Notes: generated from the sequence alone by a model not told the origin. A stretch of DNA of 64,000 nt from Vanrija pseudolonga (GCF_020906515.1 NC_085849.1:4092001-4156000), one strand, 5' to 3'; shown: positions 43,184-53,762, counted from the stretch's first letter. A program made the numbers and translations.

Positions 43184-45580
43184 CTAGCTGAAAGCACACG
43201 CGAAGACGACCGCCTGAAGGTGGTCGATGGGAGCACCGGCCGAGCAGAGGGTGAGCGCGCAGCCAATCTTGGTGTTGCTCGCCTTCTGGGGCGGCTTGTC
43301 CTCAGCCTTGTTGCGGCTGATCGCGTCGTTCCAGTCGGCCGCGACGTCGTAGTTGTTCGCGAGCTCGGGCTTGGCGATACGCGACGTGGCGATGATCTGG
43401 CCCTCGGAGCTGTAGCGGCACGACTGCTTCTTGGCCTCGGCGACAAGCGCGTCGTCCCACGCCAGCGCGGGCAGGTTGGCGCCCTTGCGCTGCGCGTCGG
43501 CCAGCGGGACGATCGCGTCCTTCACCTGCTGGTCGGTGAGCGGCGGGGTGTGCAGCACGTCGGGCTGCGGGCACGTGCCGCACGGCTGCTGCGCGCTCGT
43601 CGTCGTCGTCGGGCCCTGCTCGCCGTACTTGCACACTAGGTACACGGCCTGGAGGTGGTCGATGATGGTGCCCGCCGAGCAGATACCGACCGCACAGCCA
43701 AAGCGCACGTTACCCGCCTTCTGGGGCGCGTCGTCGCTCTTGTTGAACCGCTCCAGTGCGCCCTTGAACTCGTCCGCGAAGGGGTACCCGTTCTCGTCGG
43801 ACGCGGACGCAATCTTGGTGTGGTAGATGAGGTTGGTCTTGTCGGCGTCGTAGTCGCGCTGGCACTTCTTCGCGATAGCATCGGCAGTGGACGCGAGCCC
43901 ATCGTCCCAAGCAGCGACGGCGAGGTTGCCCGCGCGGCGCTGCTCGTCGGACACGGGCACGACGGCGTTGCGGAGCTCCTCGCGCGTACCGGGGGGCTTG
44001 GTGAGAACGTCCGCCTGGGGGCAGGTACCGCACGGCTGCTGTGCGCTCGTGGTCGTCGTCGGGCCCGCCTCGCCGTACTGGCAGACGAGGTAGACCGACT
44101 GGAGGTGGTCGACGAGGTTGCCGACGCCAGCGGAGCACAGGGCGACGGCACAGCCAATCCGCACGTTGTTGGCCTTCTGGGGCGGCTTGTCACCCCCGTT
44201 GTTGCGCGCGAGCGACGCCTTGAACTCGCCCGCGACGTCGTAGTCGGTGCTGTCCTTGGCCTCGGCGATCTTGGAGTTGGCAATGTAGTTTGTCGCGTCT
44301 CCGAGGCCGCAGCGCTTGGCGACCTGCTCGGCCGTGTTGGCGAGGCCGTCGTCCCATGCCGCGACGGGGAGGTTACCGCCCTTGCGCTGCTCGTCCGACG
44401 CGGGGATCACCGCCGCCTTGATCTGGTCGCGCGTGACCGGCACCACGGTGAGCACATCCGCCTGGGGGCAGGTGCCGCACGGCTGCTTGGCGCTCGTGGT
44501 CGTCGTCGGCGTGTCCTGCTTCGGGCCAAACGCACACTGGAGGGACACGGACTGGCGGAACTCGAACGGGCTGCCGGCCGCACAGAGGTTGAGCGAGCAG
44601 CCGATCTTGGTGTACTTTTCGTCGAGGACGAGGTTGGTCGTGGCGGGCTTCTCGATGAGGCGGGCGACTTGGGCGTCAATGTCCCATGTCTGGCCGGCAT
44701 ACGCTGGGTCGACGACGAACACCTGGTTCGCGGGCGCCTTGTACCACGAGTTGGAGGAGCACACGCGCGGGTTCTCGTACTGCGCGTCGCCGCTGAGCCC
44801 GACGTCCCACTCGAGCGCGGGGAGGTTCTGGTCGCCGCGGCGCGTGGCGAACGCCTTCAGCACTGCAGTCTGGACCGCGTCGGGGGCGACAGGTACCTCC
44901 GAGTACGCGGGGAGCGCAACGTCCGTGTCCGACGGGGTCGGGGCCGTGGTCGTCGATGTCGACGGGGTCGGCACGTCCTCTGCCGGCCCGAAGCGGCACG
45001 ACAGGGACACACCCTGGAGGTGGTCGATTGCTGTCCCCGGCGCACAGAGGCCGAGGTAGCATCCAAACTTGGTGACCTTGGCGTCGGCGACGAGTGCTCC
45101 CGTCTTCTCACGCTGGATGAGGCGCGCGAGCTGGTCATCAATGACCCAGTTCTGGCCCTTGGTCGCGGGGTCGACCTGGTCGACCTGGTTCGCCGCGGCC
45201 TTGTAGCCGTAGAGACAGAGGTCGGGGCTCGTGCCCTGCGCGGCCGACGCGAGGCTGTCGTCCCACTCGAGCGCGGGGAGGCTCTTGTCCTTGCGCTGCT
45301 TGGCGAACGCGGCCGTCGCGGCGCGCTTTACCGTCTCGGGGTTGACCGGCGGCGCAGTGTACGCAGGCGGCTGGACCTGCGTGCCCGACAGGTCGACGGA
45401 CGTCGTCGTAGTCGGCGTCGGCTTGGGCGTGGCCGTCACGCACTGGACCGGCGTGGACACGGGCCGCGAGACGATGTACGAGTTGGGGCTGGACGCCGGC
45501 CCCGTAGTGCCGGGGTGTACGGTGAATGCGTTGCTTGCGGAGAGCGCCGCGAGCAGAGCTGCAAGTGCGAACGGCTTCAT
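43184..45580 (-). CDS. Secreted protein with five tandem CAP-like modules
   Basis: An intronless gene of about 798 aa. A signal peptide (MKPFALAALLAALSASNA) and a Thr/Pro-rich stretch precede five modules of roughly 110-140 residues. Each module has an NLPALEWDDSLASAA-type start, a middle helix and an end such as TKIGCALTLCSAG, DHLQ and YLVCQYG. This layout (W-D-x-x-L-A, then K-x-G-C-x-x-x-x-C, then V-C-x-Y) resembles the CAP (SCP/PR-1) domain, but the His and Glu cavity residues of ordinary CAP proteins are not visible. Modules 3 to 5 are separated by a linker containing QPCGTCPQADVL. A TATA motif sits about 45 bp upstream. With three secreted lectins next to it, it forms a secreted-protein block. 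Function is unknown. Confidence 0.8.
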   Translation of the reverse strand: MKPFALAALLAALSASNAFTVHPGTTGPASSPNSYIVSRPVSTPVQCVTATPKPTPTTTTSVDLSGTQVQPPAYTAPPVNPETVKRAATAAFAKQRKDKSLPALEWDDSLASAAQGTSPDLCLYGYKAAANQVDQVDPATKGQNWVIDDQLARLIQREKTGALVADAKVTKFGCYLGLCAPGTAIDHLQGVSLSCRFGPAEDVPTPSTSTTTAPTPSDTDVALPAYSEVPVAPDAVQTAVLKAFATRRGDQNLPALEWDVGLSGDAQYENPRVCSSNSWYKAPANQVFVVDPAYAGQTWDIDAQVARLIEKPATTNLVLDEKYTKIGCSLNLCAAGSPFEFRQSVSLQCAFGPKQDTPTTTTSAKQPCGTCPQADVLTVVPVTRDQIKAAVIPASDEQRKGGNLPVAAWDDGLANTAEQVAKRCGLGDATNYIANSKIAEAKDSTDYDVAGEFKASLARNNGGDKPPQKANNVRIGCAVALCSAGVGNLVDHLQSVYLVCQYGEAGPTTTTSAQQPCGTCPQADVLTKPPGTREELRNAVVPVSDEQRRAGNLAVAAWDDGLASTADAIAKKCQRDYDADKTNLIYHTKIASASDENGYPFADEFKGALERFNKSDDAPQKAGNVRFGCAVGICSAGTIIDHLQAVYLVCKYGEQGPTTTTSAQQPCGTCPQPDVLHTPPLTDQQVKDAIVPLADAQRKGANLPALAWDDALVAEAKKQSCRYSSEGQIIATSRIAKPELANNYDVAADWNDAISRNKAEDKPPQKASNTKIGCALTLCSAGAPIDHLQAVVFACAFS

Positions 45581-45622
45581 GTTGCTCGATGGGTGTCGAG
45601 TAAGCCACACACCAGAGTCGGC

Positions 45623-45628
45623 TTATAT
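45623..45628 (-). promoter_or_regulatory. TATA box of the CAP-repeat gene
   Basis: Reading the minus strand, CATATAAGC lies about 45 bp upstream of the ATG at 45580, a plausible core promoter for the intronless secreted-protein gene. Confidence 0.4.
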
Positions 45629-45897
45629 GCGCTCGAGGTGCCACGAACCGGACCGGCCCCCTCCGTCATCCGTCGTCAACGCACTCAACTCGCTCCCGTC
45701 CCGAACGTGTGACAGAGGAACGGTTTCCAGGAGGAGCGTAAACACGGAAGCCAAGATGCACCGCCTCGCCATTCTCGAAGGCTTGGCACTGTTCGAACAG
45801 CCGTTGCAAGTTCCCGAGCCGTGCCTCGGGGAAAGAATGTGGGCAGTCGTGACTGGCAAGACGGCGCGGGGACGTCGCCGATGGCAGAGTCAGCTGA

Positions 45898-46892
45898 TTA
45901 GTATCCGGGCGATGGTGGAGAAAACAGGGTGGTGTGTGGGGTGGAGCATGCACGGTGTGGCGTTTTCTCGGCATTGCTCTCGTCATGGTCATCTGTGAAG
46001 CGCACATACGTTCGGCGCGTTGCGTTGGCGTCAATGTCGGTCGGTGAACTTGTGTCTTGGACAAGCGTGCTGTCGACAACACTAGCCATCGGCATGTGAC
46101 CCGCAGAAACGTTCACCTCGGGCCAGGCAGCGCGTGCCTCCTCGCCCGTAACAAGAGGAGAGTTTGGCCGTGCCGCGCGAGGGGAAGGCTTCCGGCGTGC
46201 TGGCTTGTCGAGTAGCGCTGACGGCGCTGGGTCGAGCAAGAGATGCTTGTTGTCTCGTCGATCTCCCGCTCTCCTCCATACCAGGCAATAGAGTTGTCTC
46301 GCATGCCGCCGAGATCTACACGCCACCTGGGTGTGCCACCAGTCACTCTTCTTTCTCCTTCTTCCTTCACAGGCGTGCGTGCTTTACCCCTGCCCGCACC
46401 CGCACTCCCCCTCGCAAGAGCTCCTTGCTTGCCCACCTCGTTCGCATCTCTTTCAAGCACAACAGCCATGTCATCTGCACCAGAAAACAACACCGCCTCA
46501 AGGGGTGGTGCCTCCGGGAAAGTCACCCCGCGACGACCAGGCACTCGTGTCGAAACCTTCCCCTCTTCGTCTGACGCGCGGTGACACACGCATTGCGTAA
46601 GGCCATTATTGCCTAGCGACGCGTTCCCGTGTTCTGTGACGACTTCTGTTGACGTGAGTGGGTGAGTCGGGTCAGTTGAGCGCCACACCTAGTTGTGAGT
46701 ACAGTACCCCTCCCTGCACCAAGGGGACCATGGCACACCCACCACCTTACACATCGAAGCCGGAACACACCCTTCCCGAGCCTCACCCCCGTCGTCAGCG
46801 CCCACCCGGCACGCGTGGCGGTGCTCTCGCGACAGTGGCGCGCGGGGGGCACGTCTGCCTGCCGATTCCCGCGAGCCGGCATCTGGGATAGG
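45898..46892. other. Region with coding-like segments on both strands, unresolved
   Basis: On the minus strand two overlapping frames look protein-like (VTGGTPRWRVDLGGM near 46320, and DSTLVQDTSSPTDIDAN near 46040), but no intron joins them. On the plus strand an alternative gene could start at 46468 after a pyrimidine-rich leader (MSSAPENNTASRGGASG) and continue through two short introns to a Pro-rich C-terminus ending near 46892. The two readings exclude each other in part. I cannot decide between them and report neither as a gene. Confidence 0.25.
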
Positions 46893-47044
46893 CACTTTTG
46901 GGCCTTGATGCCAAAGCGACGCGCGCGAGATCCATGTTGGGTGGGCACAAGCATCACACGGATGATGGCTGCATAGTTCCTTCTCGTCGCTGGGCAACTC
47001 CTTCTCGATATGGGCTGTTTGTACACTGTGGCATCTTGGCCACG

Positions 47045-48494
47045 CTAGATGACCACGCTCCCGTCAATATTCCACACCGGCTTGACCTCCTCGAGCGTGG
47101 GCTTGAGCTCGCCGCGGCGGGCGGCCGTGTCGCGCACATACGCGACAGCCCCGATGAACTTGACGCGCGCGGCCCAGTTCTTGGTTGTACCGACCGCGCC
47201 GGTCGCCTTGCGGGTGAACAGGCTGGCGGTGGTGATCTCGGTCTCGAAGAACTTGTACAGGCTCGCGTCGTTGAGCGTCCGAAGGTCGATGTCAGGTGCA
47301 AGGACCTTGAGCAGGGCCAGAAGGTCGCCGTCGTGCGCCCACTCGACGTCGTCGAGCCCGCACACCGTCACCTCGGCGCTGGTGTGCGCGAGGATCTGCT
47401 GGATCGGGTAGACCATGTCCTCGGCGCGGGCGGGCACGTGCGCATGCAGCTGCGCAAAGAGGTAGTCGTCGTCCGTGTATCCCTCCCACTGGTTCCAGAA
47501 GACGATCTTGATGTGCGGGACGTTGGGGAAGTACTGCCCGATGCGCACGAGGTTGGTGGCGCAGTACCTGCGCGCGTGGTGTGGGAAGACGAGGACGAGC
47601 GTGTCGATGTGCTCCGCAGCAGGCCAGGTACAGCTCGCCAGCGGCGCGCGCAGCTCGGCCTTCCACGGCCCGAAGAAGAGGTTGAACTGCGGAAGGGGAA
47701 GGCCGTACCCGTCCAGATTGCGAATGACGAGCTTGGTCGCGCGCACGCCAGTCATGAGCGGGCACGACGCTGTGCCGTCGCACGGCGGGATGAGCTGGAA
47801 GTAGTTGTCAAAGTTAGACGTGATGCGCAGGACTTGGAGGTTGAGCAGCGGCGCGACTAGCGGTCCATAGTGCGCGCACGAGCACATGTGGTGGTCGCCG
47901 ATGGTGAGGAGCTTGACGTGCTCGAGGAGCGGGGCCTTGGTGTTGCGCGCGTTCGGCGAAGGCGAGGGCGGCACGTCGATCCACTCGTCCGCCGGGTCGT
48001 CATCCGGGGAAGGCCCGTGCGTGGCAGGCGCGGCGTGCTGGCCATTCTTGCCCTTGGGCTTGTCGCCGCGCGCCTCGGCATAGAGGAACTCGTAGCTATT
48101 CTTCACGGGCGGAAGGAGCAAGTTAGGCATGAGGATAGTGACCGGCGGGCGGGACGTGAGGTGCTCGCAGCTCCTCTTGCCCTTCGAGGTGAGCCACTTG
48201 CACTTCATGCTGCCGGCGGGGGTGCCGACCTCGACGCCGCGGAAGAAGGCGGCGATGTCGGCGTCGTTCTCGAGCGCCACGGTGTGATACAGGCGCTTCG
48301 CGGCCGCATGCTGTAGGGGATAGCAGGTGCGCAAGAGGCTGAGAAACGTGCGCTTGGCGACGCGCTTCGGGACGAGGTCGAGGATGCGGTCGACGAGGTG
48401 CTCTTGCTGCAGGAGGAGGTGCTGCGCCGACTGGATCGGGGGTGGGCGGGCGGGCTGGGGTCAGCTGGAACGCAACGCCCAGACAGCTCACCAT
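47045..48494 (-). CDS. F-box-like family protein, copy D (intact)
   Basis: The ATG at 48494..48492 is the entire first coding exon, because GTGAGC follows at once. The intron is 48491..48455 (37 nt, branch CTGAC, acceptor CAG) and exon 2 is 48454..47045, about 470 aa. The intron is not a multiple of three, so this ATG reaches the conserved frame only by splicing. Domains: an F-box-like helix (EHLVDRILDLVPKRVAKRTF, AAKRLYHTVAL), an acidic Pro-rich insert, the DHHMCSC motif, CPLMTGVRATKLVIRNLDG, HIKIVFWNQWEGY, and PIQQILAHTSAEVTVCGLDD. A CATATATAC motif lies about 20 bp upstream. It is homologous to the genes at the left edge of the window but forms a distinct subgroup with E and F. Confidence 0.82.
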
Positions 48495-48831
48495 CTTGGC
48501 TTTGTTGTATATATGGTTTGGTGTGTTGGTCTTGTGGTTGAGAGGAAGAAGTGAGGAAGGGAGCCATCGAGTAAAAAGACGCGTGGAGAGCTCTTGTCGT
48601 CGGCTGGATGGCAAGCTCGCCCCTGCGCCCTCTGTGCCCTCTGTGCCCTCGTCCATGGGTAGTTGATATGTTGGCGTGTTCTTCAAAGCATCTGCAGTTG
48701 TCAAACAGAGCGATGTTGATGCACCCGCAGCAGGATGGCACAGACGACGTTTGCATGAATCCTATGGCCACCGCCACACCGTTTCCCCCCTCCGCCACGA
48801 TAGTATGGTCTGTGTCTACAGCACGCAAGAC
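48495..48831. other. Short intergenic region between copies D and E
   Basis: It holds the promoter of D and the 3' end of E. Nothing else is seen. Confidence 0.4.
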
Positions 48832-50207
48832 CTAGATCTCGGGGTGAGCGTGTCCACAGTTACACACCACGCCTTCGAGCTCGCCGAACCGCATGTCCTT
48901 GTACTCGAGGTAGTGGTTGAGGCAGAAGGACACGACGCGGTTGAGCCAGCCGTTATCCTCGACGGCGCGCCTGCCAGCGAGCACATCGAACGCGATGCCG
49001 CTCTGGATCTCGGCCCAGACCATGCGGTACATCTCGGGGGCCATGTTGCCCGAGTGGTAAAAGTCGGACACGTCGCCAAGGGGCGCAAACTGGACGTGGC
49101 TGAGGCCCCAGAGCGTGACCTGGGCGCTGGTGTGCGCGAGGATCTGCTGGATGGGGAACACGACGTCGTCGGGCACGAGGGCGAGCTGCGCATGGAACTT
49201 GACAAACGTGTCGTCTGCGGCCGTCCAGCCCTGCCACGTCTCCCAGAAGACGACCTTGATGTGCTCTGCGTTCGGGAAGAACTTGGCGACATGCACAAGG
49301 TTGGGGCGCCGTAGCGCCGCGCGTGGGTAGGGAAGAAGAGGACCACCTCCGCTATGTGGGCGCTCGCGGTCCACTGGCACTTCTTGAGCGGGGCATACAG
49401 CTTGGGCTTCCAGCGCTCGTGGTACGCGTTGAACTGAGGGAGCGGGAGGCCCTGCCCGTCGAGGTTGCGAAAGACGATCTTGGGCGTCTTGATCGCCGTC
49501 ATGAGCGGGCACGACACGGCGCCGTCGCACACGGGGTTGAGGGCGAAGAGCGAGTCGAAGTTGGCCGTGATGCGCAGGACTTGGATGTTGGACAGCAGCG
49601 GGACGACGAGCGGGCCGTAGTGCGCGCAGGTGCAGAGGTGGTGCCCGCCAATGGTGAGGACCTTGACTAGGGCGAGGAAGGGGGCCTTGGTGTTGCGCCT
49701 GGACGACGAGGCCCTCTTGGTGTTGTTGTGGCCTTTGTAATGCGCAGGAAGAGGGCCGACAGGGTCGATTCCGTTGGGGCGGTTATACGCCTCGTTGTAC
49801 AGAAACTCGTAAGACTTGAGCGGAGGAGGCGCGCGCAGGCTGGGCCGCACGAGCTCGACCTTGGGCATCTTCTTGAGGCGCTGGCACTGCGCGCCCTTGT
49901 GTGGGCTGCTGAGGAGGTTACACTCAACCTTGCTCTTCGCTCCAAAGCCGACGTGCACGCCGTGGAAGAACTTGGCGATGCGCTTGTTGCTGTCCAGCGT
50001 GACGGTGTGGTAGAGGCGCCGCGCGGACGCGTACTGCAGTGGCTCGGCCGTGCGGAGGCAGGTGACGAGTGTCGGCTGGGGGAGGAAGTCGAGGATGCGG
50101 TCCACTATGTGGTCTTGCTGCAGGAGCAGGTGCTGCGAGGAGGGTATCGCGGGTGCGTGTGGCGCCTGGGGGTGGGTCAGCTTGCATCTCACAGGGCAGC
50201 TCACCAT
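48832..50207 (-). pseudogene. F-box-like family copy E, one frameshift
   Basis: The start is ATG at 50207 followed at once by a GTGAGC intron (50204..50166, 39 nt, frame-neutral). Exon 2 runs from 50165. The first part is open and matches copy D (QHLLLQQDHIVDRILDF, GGHHLCTC, CPLMTAIKTPKIVFRNLDG). Near 49304 the frame changes: comparison with D (RRYCATNLV) shows that one base is missing after RRYGAP. Downstream the conserved frame continues to the family end (HIKVVFWETWQGW, PIQQILAHTSAQVTLWGLS). A read in the first frame ends after about 463 codons with a nonsense tail. A recent pseudogene is most likely, but a sequencing or assembly error cannot be excluded because the rest of the frame is intact. 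Confidence 0.65.
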
Positions 50208-50618
50208 CCTTGGTTGACCGTCAAGCTGAATGTTGAGTTTGATGTTGAATGAAGTGGTGGAGCGGTGGAGTGGTAGAGAGGAAGTGCTGGAGATGACAGT
50301 GTTGGTTGACGCGGTGCTAGCTAGTGAAGGAGGAAGGGTGGGATCGTCGCTACGCCCTCAATGCCCTCTGTATCACCTGGTGGAGCTGACAAGGACGTGG
50401 TACCTCCACGAATGCAGAGGTCTCGGTGCTATCACCACGAGGCGTTAGCATCGTTGCTGCGGTGACAGCGGCACTGGTGATGTTTGCATGCTGGGTGGGA
50501 TCTTCGCACCTTCGCCACCGCCACTCCGCCGCCACAATGATGATATGCTATATACAAGGTAGGCGATGCCTCCAGAGTGTGTACACAATCTTCCGTACGA
50601 GCTTCCGTACGAGCTTGC
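50208..50618. other. Intergenic region between copies E and F
   Basis: About 410 bp with the promoter of E. A 12-bp unit (CTTCCGTACGAG) is repeated twice at 50590-50613, just beyond the 3' end of copy F. Confidence 0.4.
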
Positions 50619-52033
50619 CTACAGAGCAGGGGTGAGCTCGGCATGGTGCTCGGCCGTGTCCTTGTCCTTCTTGTACTTGCTGATCGTCTTGAGCGTGAGG
50701 CGGCTACCCCAGCCCATGTCCTCCATCTTGCCAGTCGTAAGCGCGTTGAACACCATGCCCGTCCGGACTTCATTGATGACAATGAGATGCACGGGGCGGA
50801 GAGCCCAAGGGTCCGGCGCACGGTGGAGATACTGGGTGACAATCTCCCCCCTCTTCGCATAGTCGACCCTGTCGAGGCCATAGACCGTCACTGCGGCCGA
50901 GGTGTGCTTGAGGATCTGCTGGATCGGGTGCACAATGTCGTCGGGGGTGACGGGGATAGGACCGTGGAACATGAACCCTATCTCCTCCTCTTCCTCGTAG
51001 TCCTCCCAGTGCTCGTACAGGACGACCTTGATCTCGGTAGCGGCGGGGAAGAACCTACCAATGTGGGCGAGGTTGGTTGCGTGGTAGCAACGCCCGTTGG
51101 TGGGGAGGAAGAGCACCACAGTCTTGATGTGCCGGCTGGCGGTCCAGCGGCAGTTCTTGAAGGGTTCACGGAGCTCGGTAGGCCACTGTTCCTTGCGCTC
51201 GTCGAACTGTGGCAGCGGAAGGCCCTGGCCGTCGAGATTGCGGAAAACAAGCTTCGGGGCCACGAGGCCCGTGAAGAGCGGGCATGACTGGTCGCTGTCG
51301 CACGGGTCGTCCAGATTGAACAGCGAAACGCTGAACGAATTGGCGATCCGAATCACTTCGAGACCCGAGAGCAGTGGCGAGACGACGGGGCCGAAGTGCT
51401 CGCACATGCAGCGGTGGTGCGAGCTCATGGTGATAACTTTGACGTAGGCGAGAAGGCCGGCCTTGGTGTTGCCTGGGGCGGGCGTAGGGGTGTTGTGATC
51501 GCCACGATCGCAACCCTCGCTGGGCGCATCAGGCTCGTCAACGGCATCGTGCGTGGGAGGGGCGCTGACCGCGTCCTCGTTGAAGAGGAAAGCGTACGAC
51601 TTCTGCGGCAGCGGGTCGAGAGCACTGGACCTGATGATAGTGACCTTCGGCTGCTTGTCCCTCGCCTCGTTCCACTGGCAGCGGTCGCGGCTACGCTTGT
51701 CGTCGAGCCAGCCGCAGAACGACCTCGTCTTGCCCGTGCCAACGTCGGAACCCGCGAAGAACCTGAGGAAGTCCTGTGGTCGTCGTAGAGGATGACCGAG
51801 TGGTAGAGCCGCTTGGCGGCGGCGTCCTGCAGCGGGTAGCAGCTGCGAAGGAGGGCCACCAGCGTGCGCTTGTGGGAACGCTTGGGGAGGAAGTCAACGA
51901 TGAGGTCGACTATGTGGGGCTGCTGGAGAAGCAGGTGCTGCGAGGACGGGAGAGGGGGTGGGCGCGGAGGCTGGTGGGGTTTGAGCTGGGTCGCGGGTCG
52001 ACTCAGAAGCGTTTTTTTTTTCGAGCTCACCAT
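50619..52033 (-). pseudogene. F-box-like family copy F, one frameshift
   Basis: The ATG at 52033..52031 is followed directly by GTGAGC. The intron is 52030..51971 (60 nt, frame-neutral, with a run of ten A). Exon 2 starts PPRPPPLPSSQHLLL and carries QQPHIVDLIVDFLPKRSHKR and AAKRLYHSVIL. Near 51775 one base is missing relative to D and E (after YDDH the family continues as DFLRFFAGSDVG in another frame). Downstream the conserved frame is open: SSHHRCMC, CPLFTGLVAPKLVFRNLDG, IKVVLYEHWEDYEEE, PIQQILKHTSAAVTVYGLD, to a stop at 50619. Like copy E it is otherwise intact, so it is either a recent pseudogene or an assembly indel. Confidence 0.65.
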
Positions 52034-52324
52034 TATCTCGAGAATGTGCATGGGCGATGTGGCAACCAGTGGTTTTATGATGATATGCTGAGGGGATGAG
52101 GAAGGAAAATGGAATGAGATGAGTTGGGATAAAGGATAGGCAAGCTAGGCAAGATGCCGTGTGCACAGTGTGGCGACGTGGCGACGCAACGCCTTGCCAT
52201 CGACGAGATCGACGATCGGCGACGCCCTCTCGCTTTTACTTTGGAAACAGCAAACCAAAGAAACCACCAGCGAAGACGACAGTGGCAGTGTACACCAGCA
52301 TGGCACCCTACCCAGGCATCAGCA

Positions 52325-53762
52325 TCATCTCCCGAACGCCGCGGCACCCACAAAGTTGGTCTTGCCGTACGCTCCCGCCGCCTTGCCCTTGAACACGTCC
52401 GACTTGAGGAGGGCAGTGGACACTGGGGCAGAGGTAAGGTTTCCCACGCCGCGGAGCACAGCAAACACGCTGAAGATGAGCGTAGCCATCGTCGGGTCGT
52501 CTTTACAGATACGCGAGATGAGCTTGGACCAGAGGGACACGAACGACAGCGCCGTGAGACCCCAGACAATGCTGAAGAGCACGAGCGGGGCGTTGGTCGT
52601 CCCCAGGCCCCAGGGCACGAGCACCGCGAGCGCTGCGAGCATGCTTGACCCAAAGACCGTCACTCTCGCCGGGGCACGGTCCGAGATCCACCCCGTGAGC
52701 GCGTTGCCGGGCACCGAGGCGGCGTTCATAATGCTGATGAGCGCCACGCCCCCTGGGTTGGTGGCGCCGACGGCATCTGCGAAGGCTATCGTCAGCCCCG
52801 TCGCACGCGCTACCCACTGGGGATCCATAGCGTCGGGTTAAAGTTGCCCATGGAGGTGAGGAGGAGGATGCAGAACGCGCACCAGAACGGCCAGGTCGTC
52901 GCCACACCCCAGTCGATCCGCGGCAGCGGGCGGCGCTGGCCCGCCACATACGCGGGGAGCGGAATCCGACGCTTGACGAACAGCAGCGCGACGGCGTTGA
53001 GCGTCGCGAACCCCACCCCGACGGATACCATGGTCGCCTTGTATCCGAACCGCTGGAGCAGCGCGTCCACGAGGAACGGGAAGAGCGTGCCCCCGACCCC
53101 TGTGCCTGCGAACATGATGCCCGTGGCGAGGCCGCGGCGCGCGTTGAACCACTCGTAGATGAGCGTCGCGCAGGGGAGGTACAGCGCTATGCCGGGTGAG
53201 CTCGCGACGGAGGAAGGGGGCGCCACTTGCCTCCTGCGAACGGGTACAGCACGCCCATGGTGGGTATGAGCTGCTCAGCACGGGTCACGAACCCCGCCGC
53301 GACAAGCCCAGCGGAGGACACGACGAGCCCGACGACCTGGATGAGTCTCGAGCGGTGGGGGAACGCGGTGAACAGGCTGTGGCGCGTCAGCCAGCCCACG
53401 TCCTGCCGCACTCACGGGCCCAGCACCGCGCTGCTCATGAACATCAACCCAGTCTGCAGCGTCGCCGCGAACGTCAACGTCCCCTCCTCGCCGGGGAACA
53501 TCTCGCGCGCCCAGTAGTTGTGCAATATGCCGATGGTGTACGGGAACCCCCAGACGGTCGTCTCGAGCGCCGTGGCTGCGATGAGAAAGTTCCACGCGTC
53601 GCGCCCCCTGTCAGATGGGGGGAGGGCGGGCAGCTCGCGGCCGTCGGCTTCGGCGTCGCGTGTGGGCGATGACTCGCCCGGTGGCTGGGGCGCGGACGCG
53701 CCGGGACCGAGCTCGAGCGAGCGCCGGCGCGGGTGTAGCTCGATGCTGGAGCGTTTTGACAT
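52325..53762 (-). CDS. MFS transporter, monocarboxylate-porter type
   Basis: Exons 53762..53416, 53376..53248, 53200..52818 and 52785..52325 give about 439 aa. The cytosolic tail is Ser/Pro-rich. Membrane segments include FLIAATALETTVWGFPYTIG, QVVGLVVSSAGLVAAGFVT and LATGIMFAGTGVGGTLFPFL, and the second half contains NALTGWISDRAPAR as the intra-loop mark. The 32-nt intron at 52786..52817 restores WIPTFADAVGATNPGG. The third intron (53247..53201, donor GTACCC) lacks a clear branch site. It is the weakest splice, but all frames close with it. The substrate is unknown. It is similar in type to, but not a close copy of, the carrier at 13395-14989. Confidence 0.82.

Noticed and set aside
43655-45712. 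685-codon open frame on the plus strand opposite the CAP-repeat gene
   Set aside because: It mirrors the repeat gene in a GC-rich genome with strong third-position bias; composition is Arg/Gly/Val-rich without domain segments or a promoter, while the minus-strand gene has a signal peptide and conserved modules.
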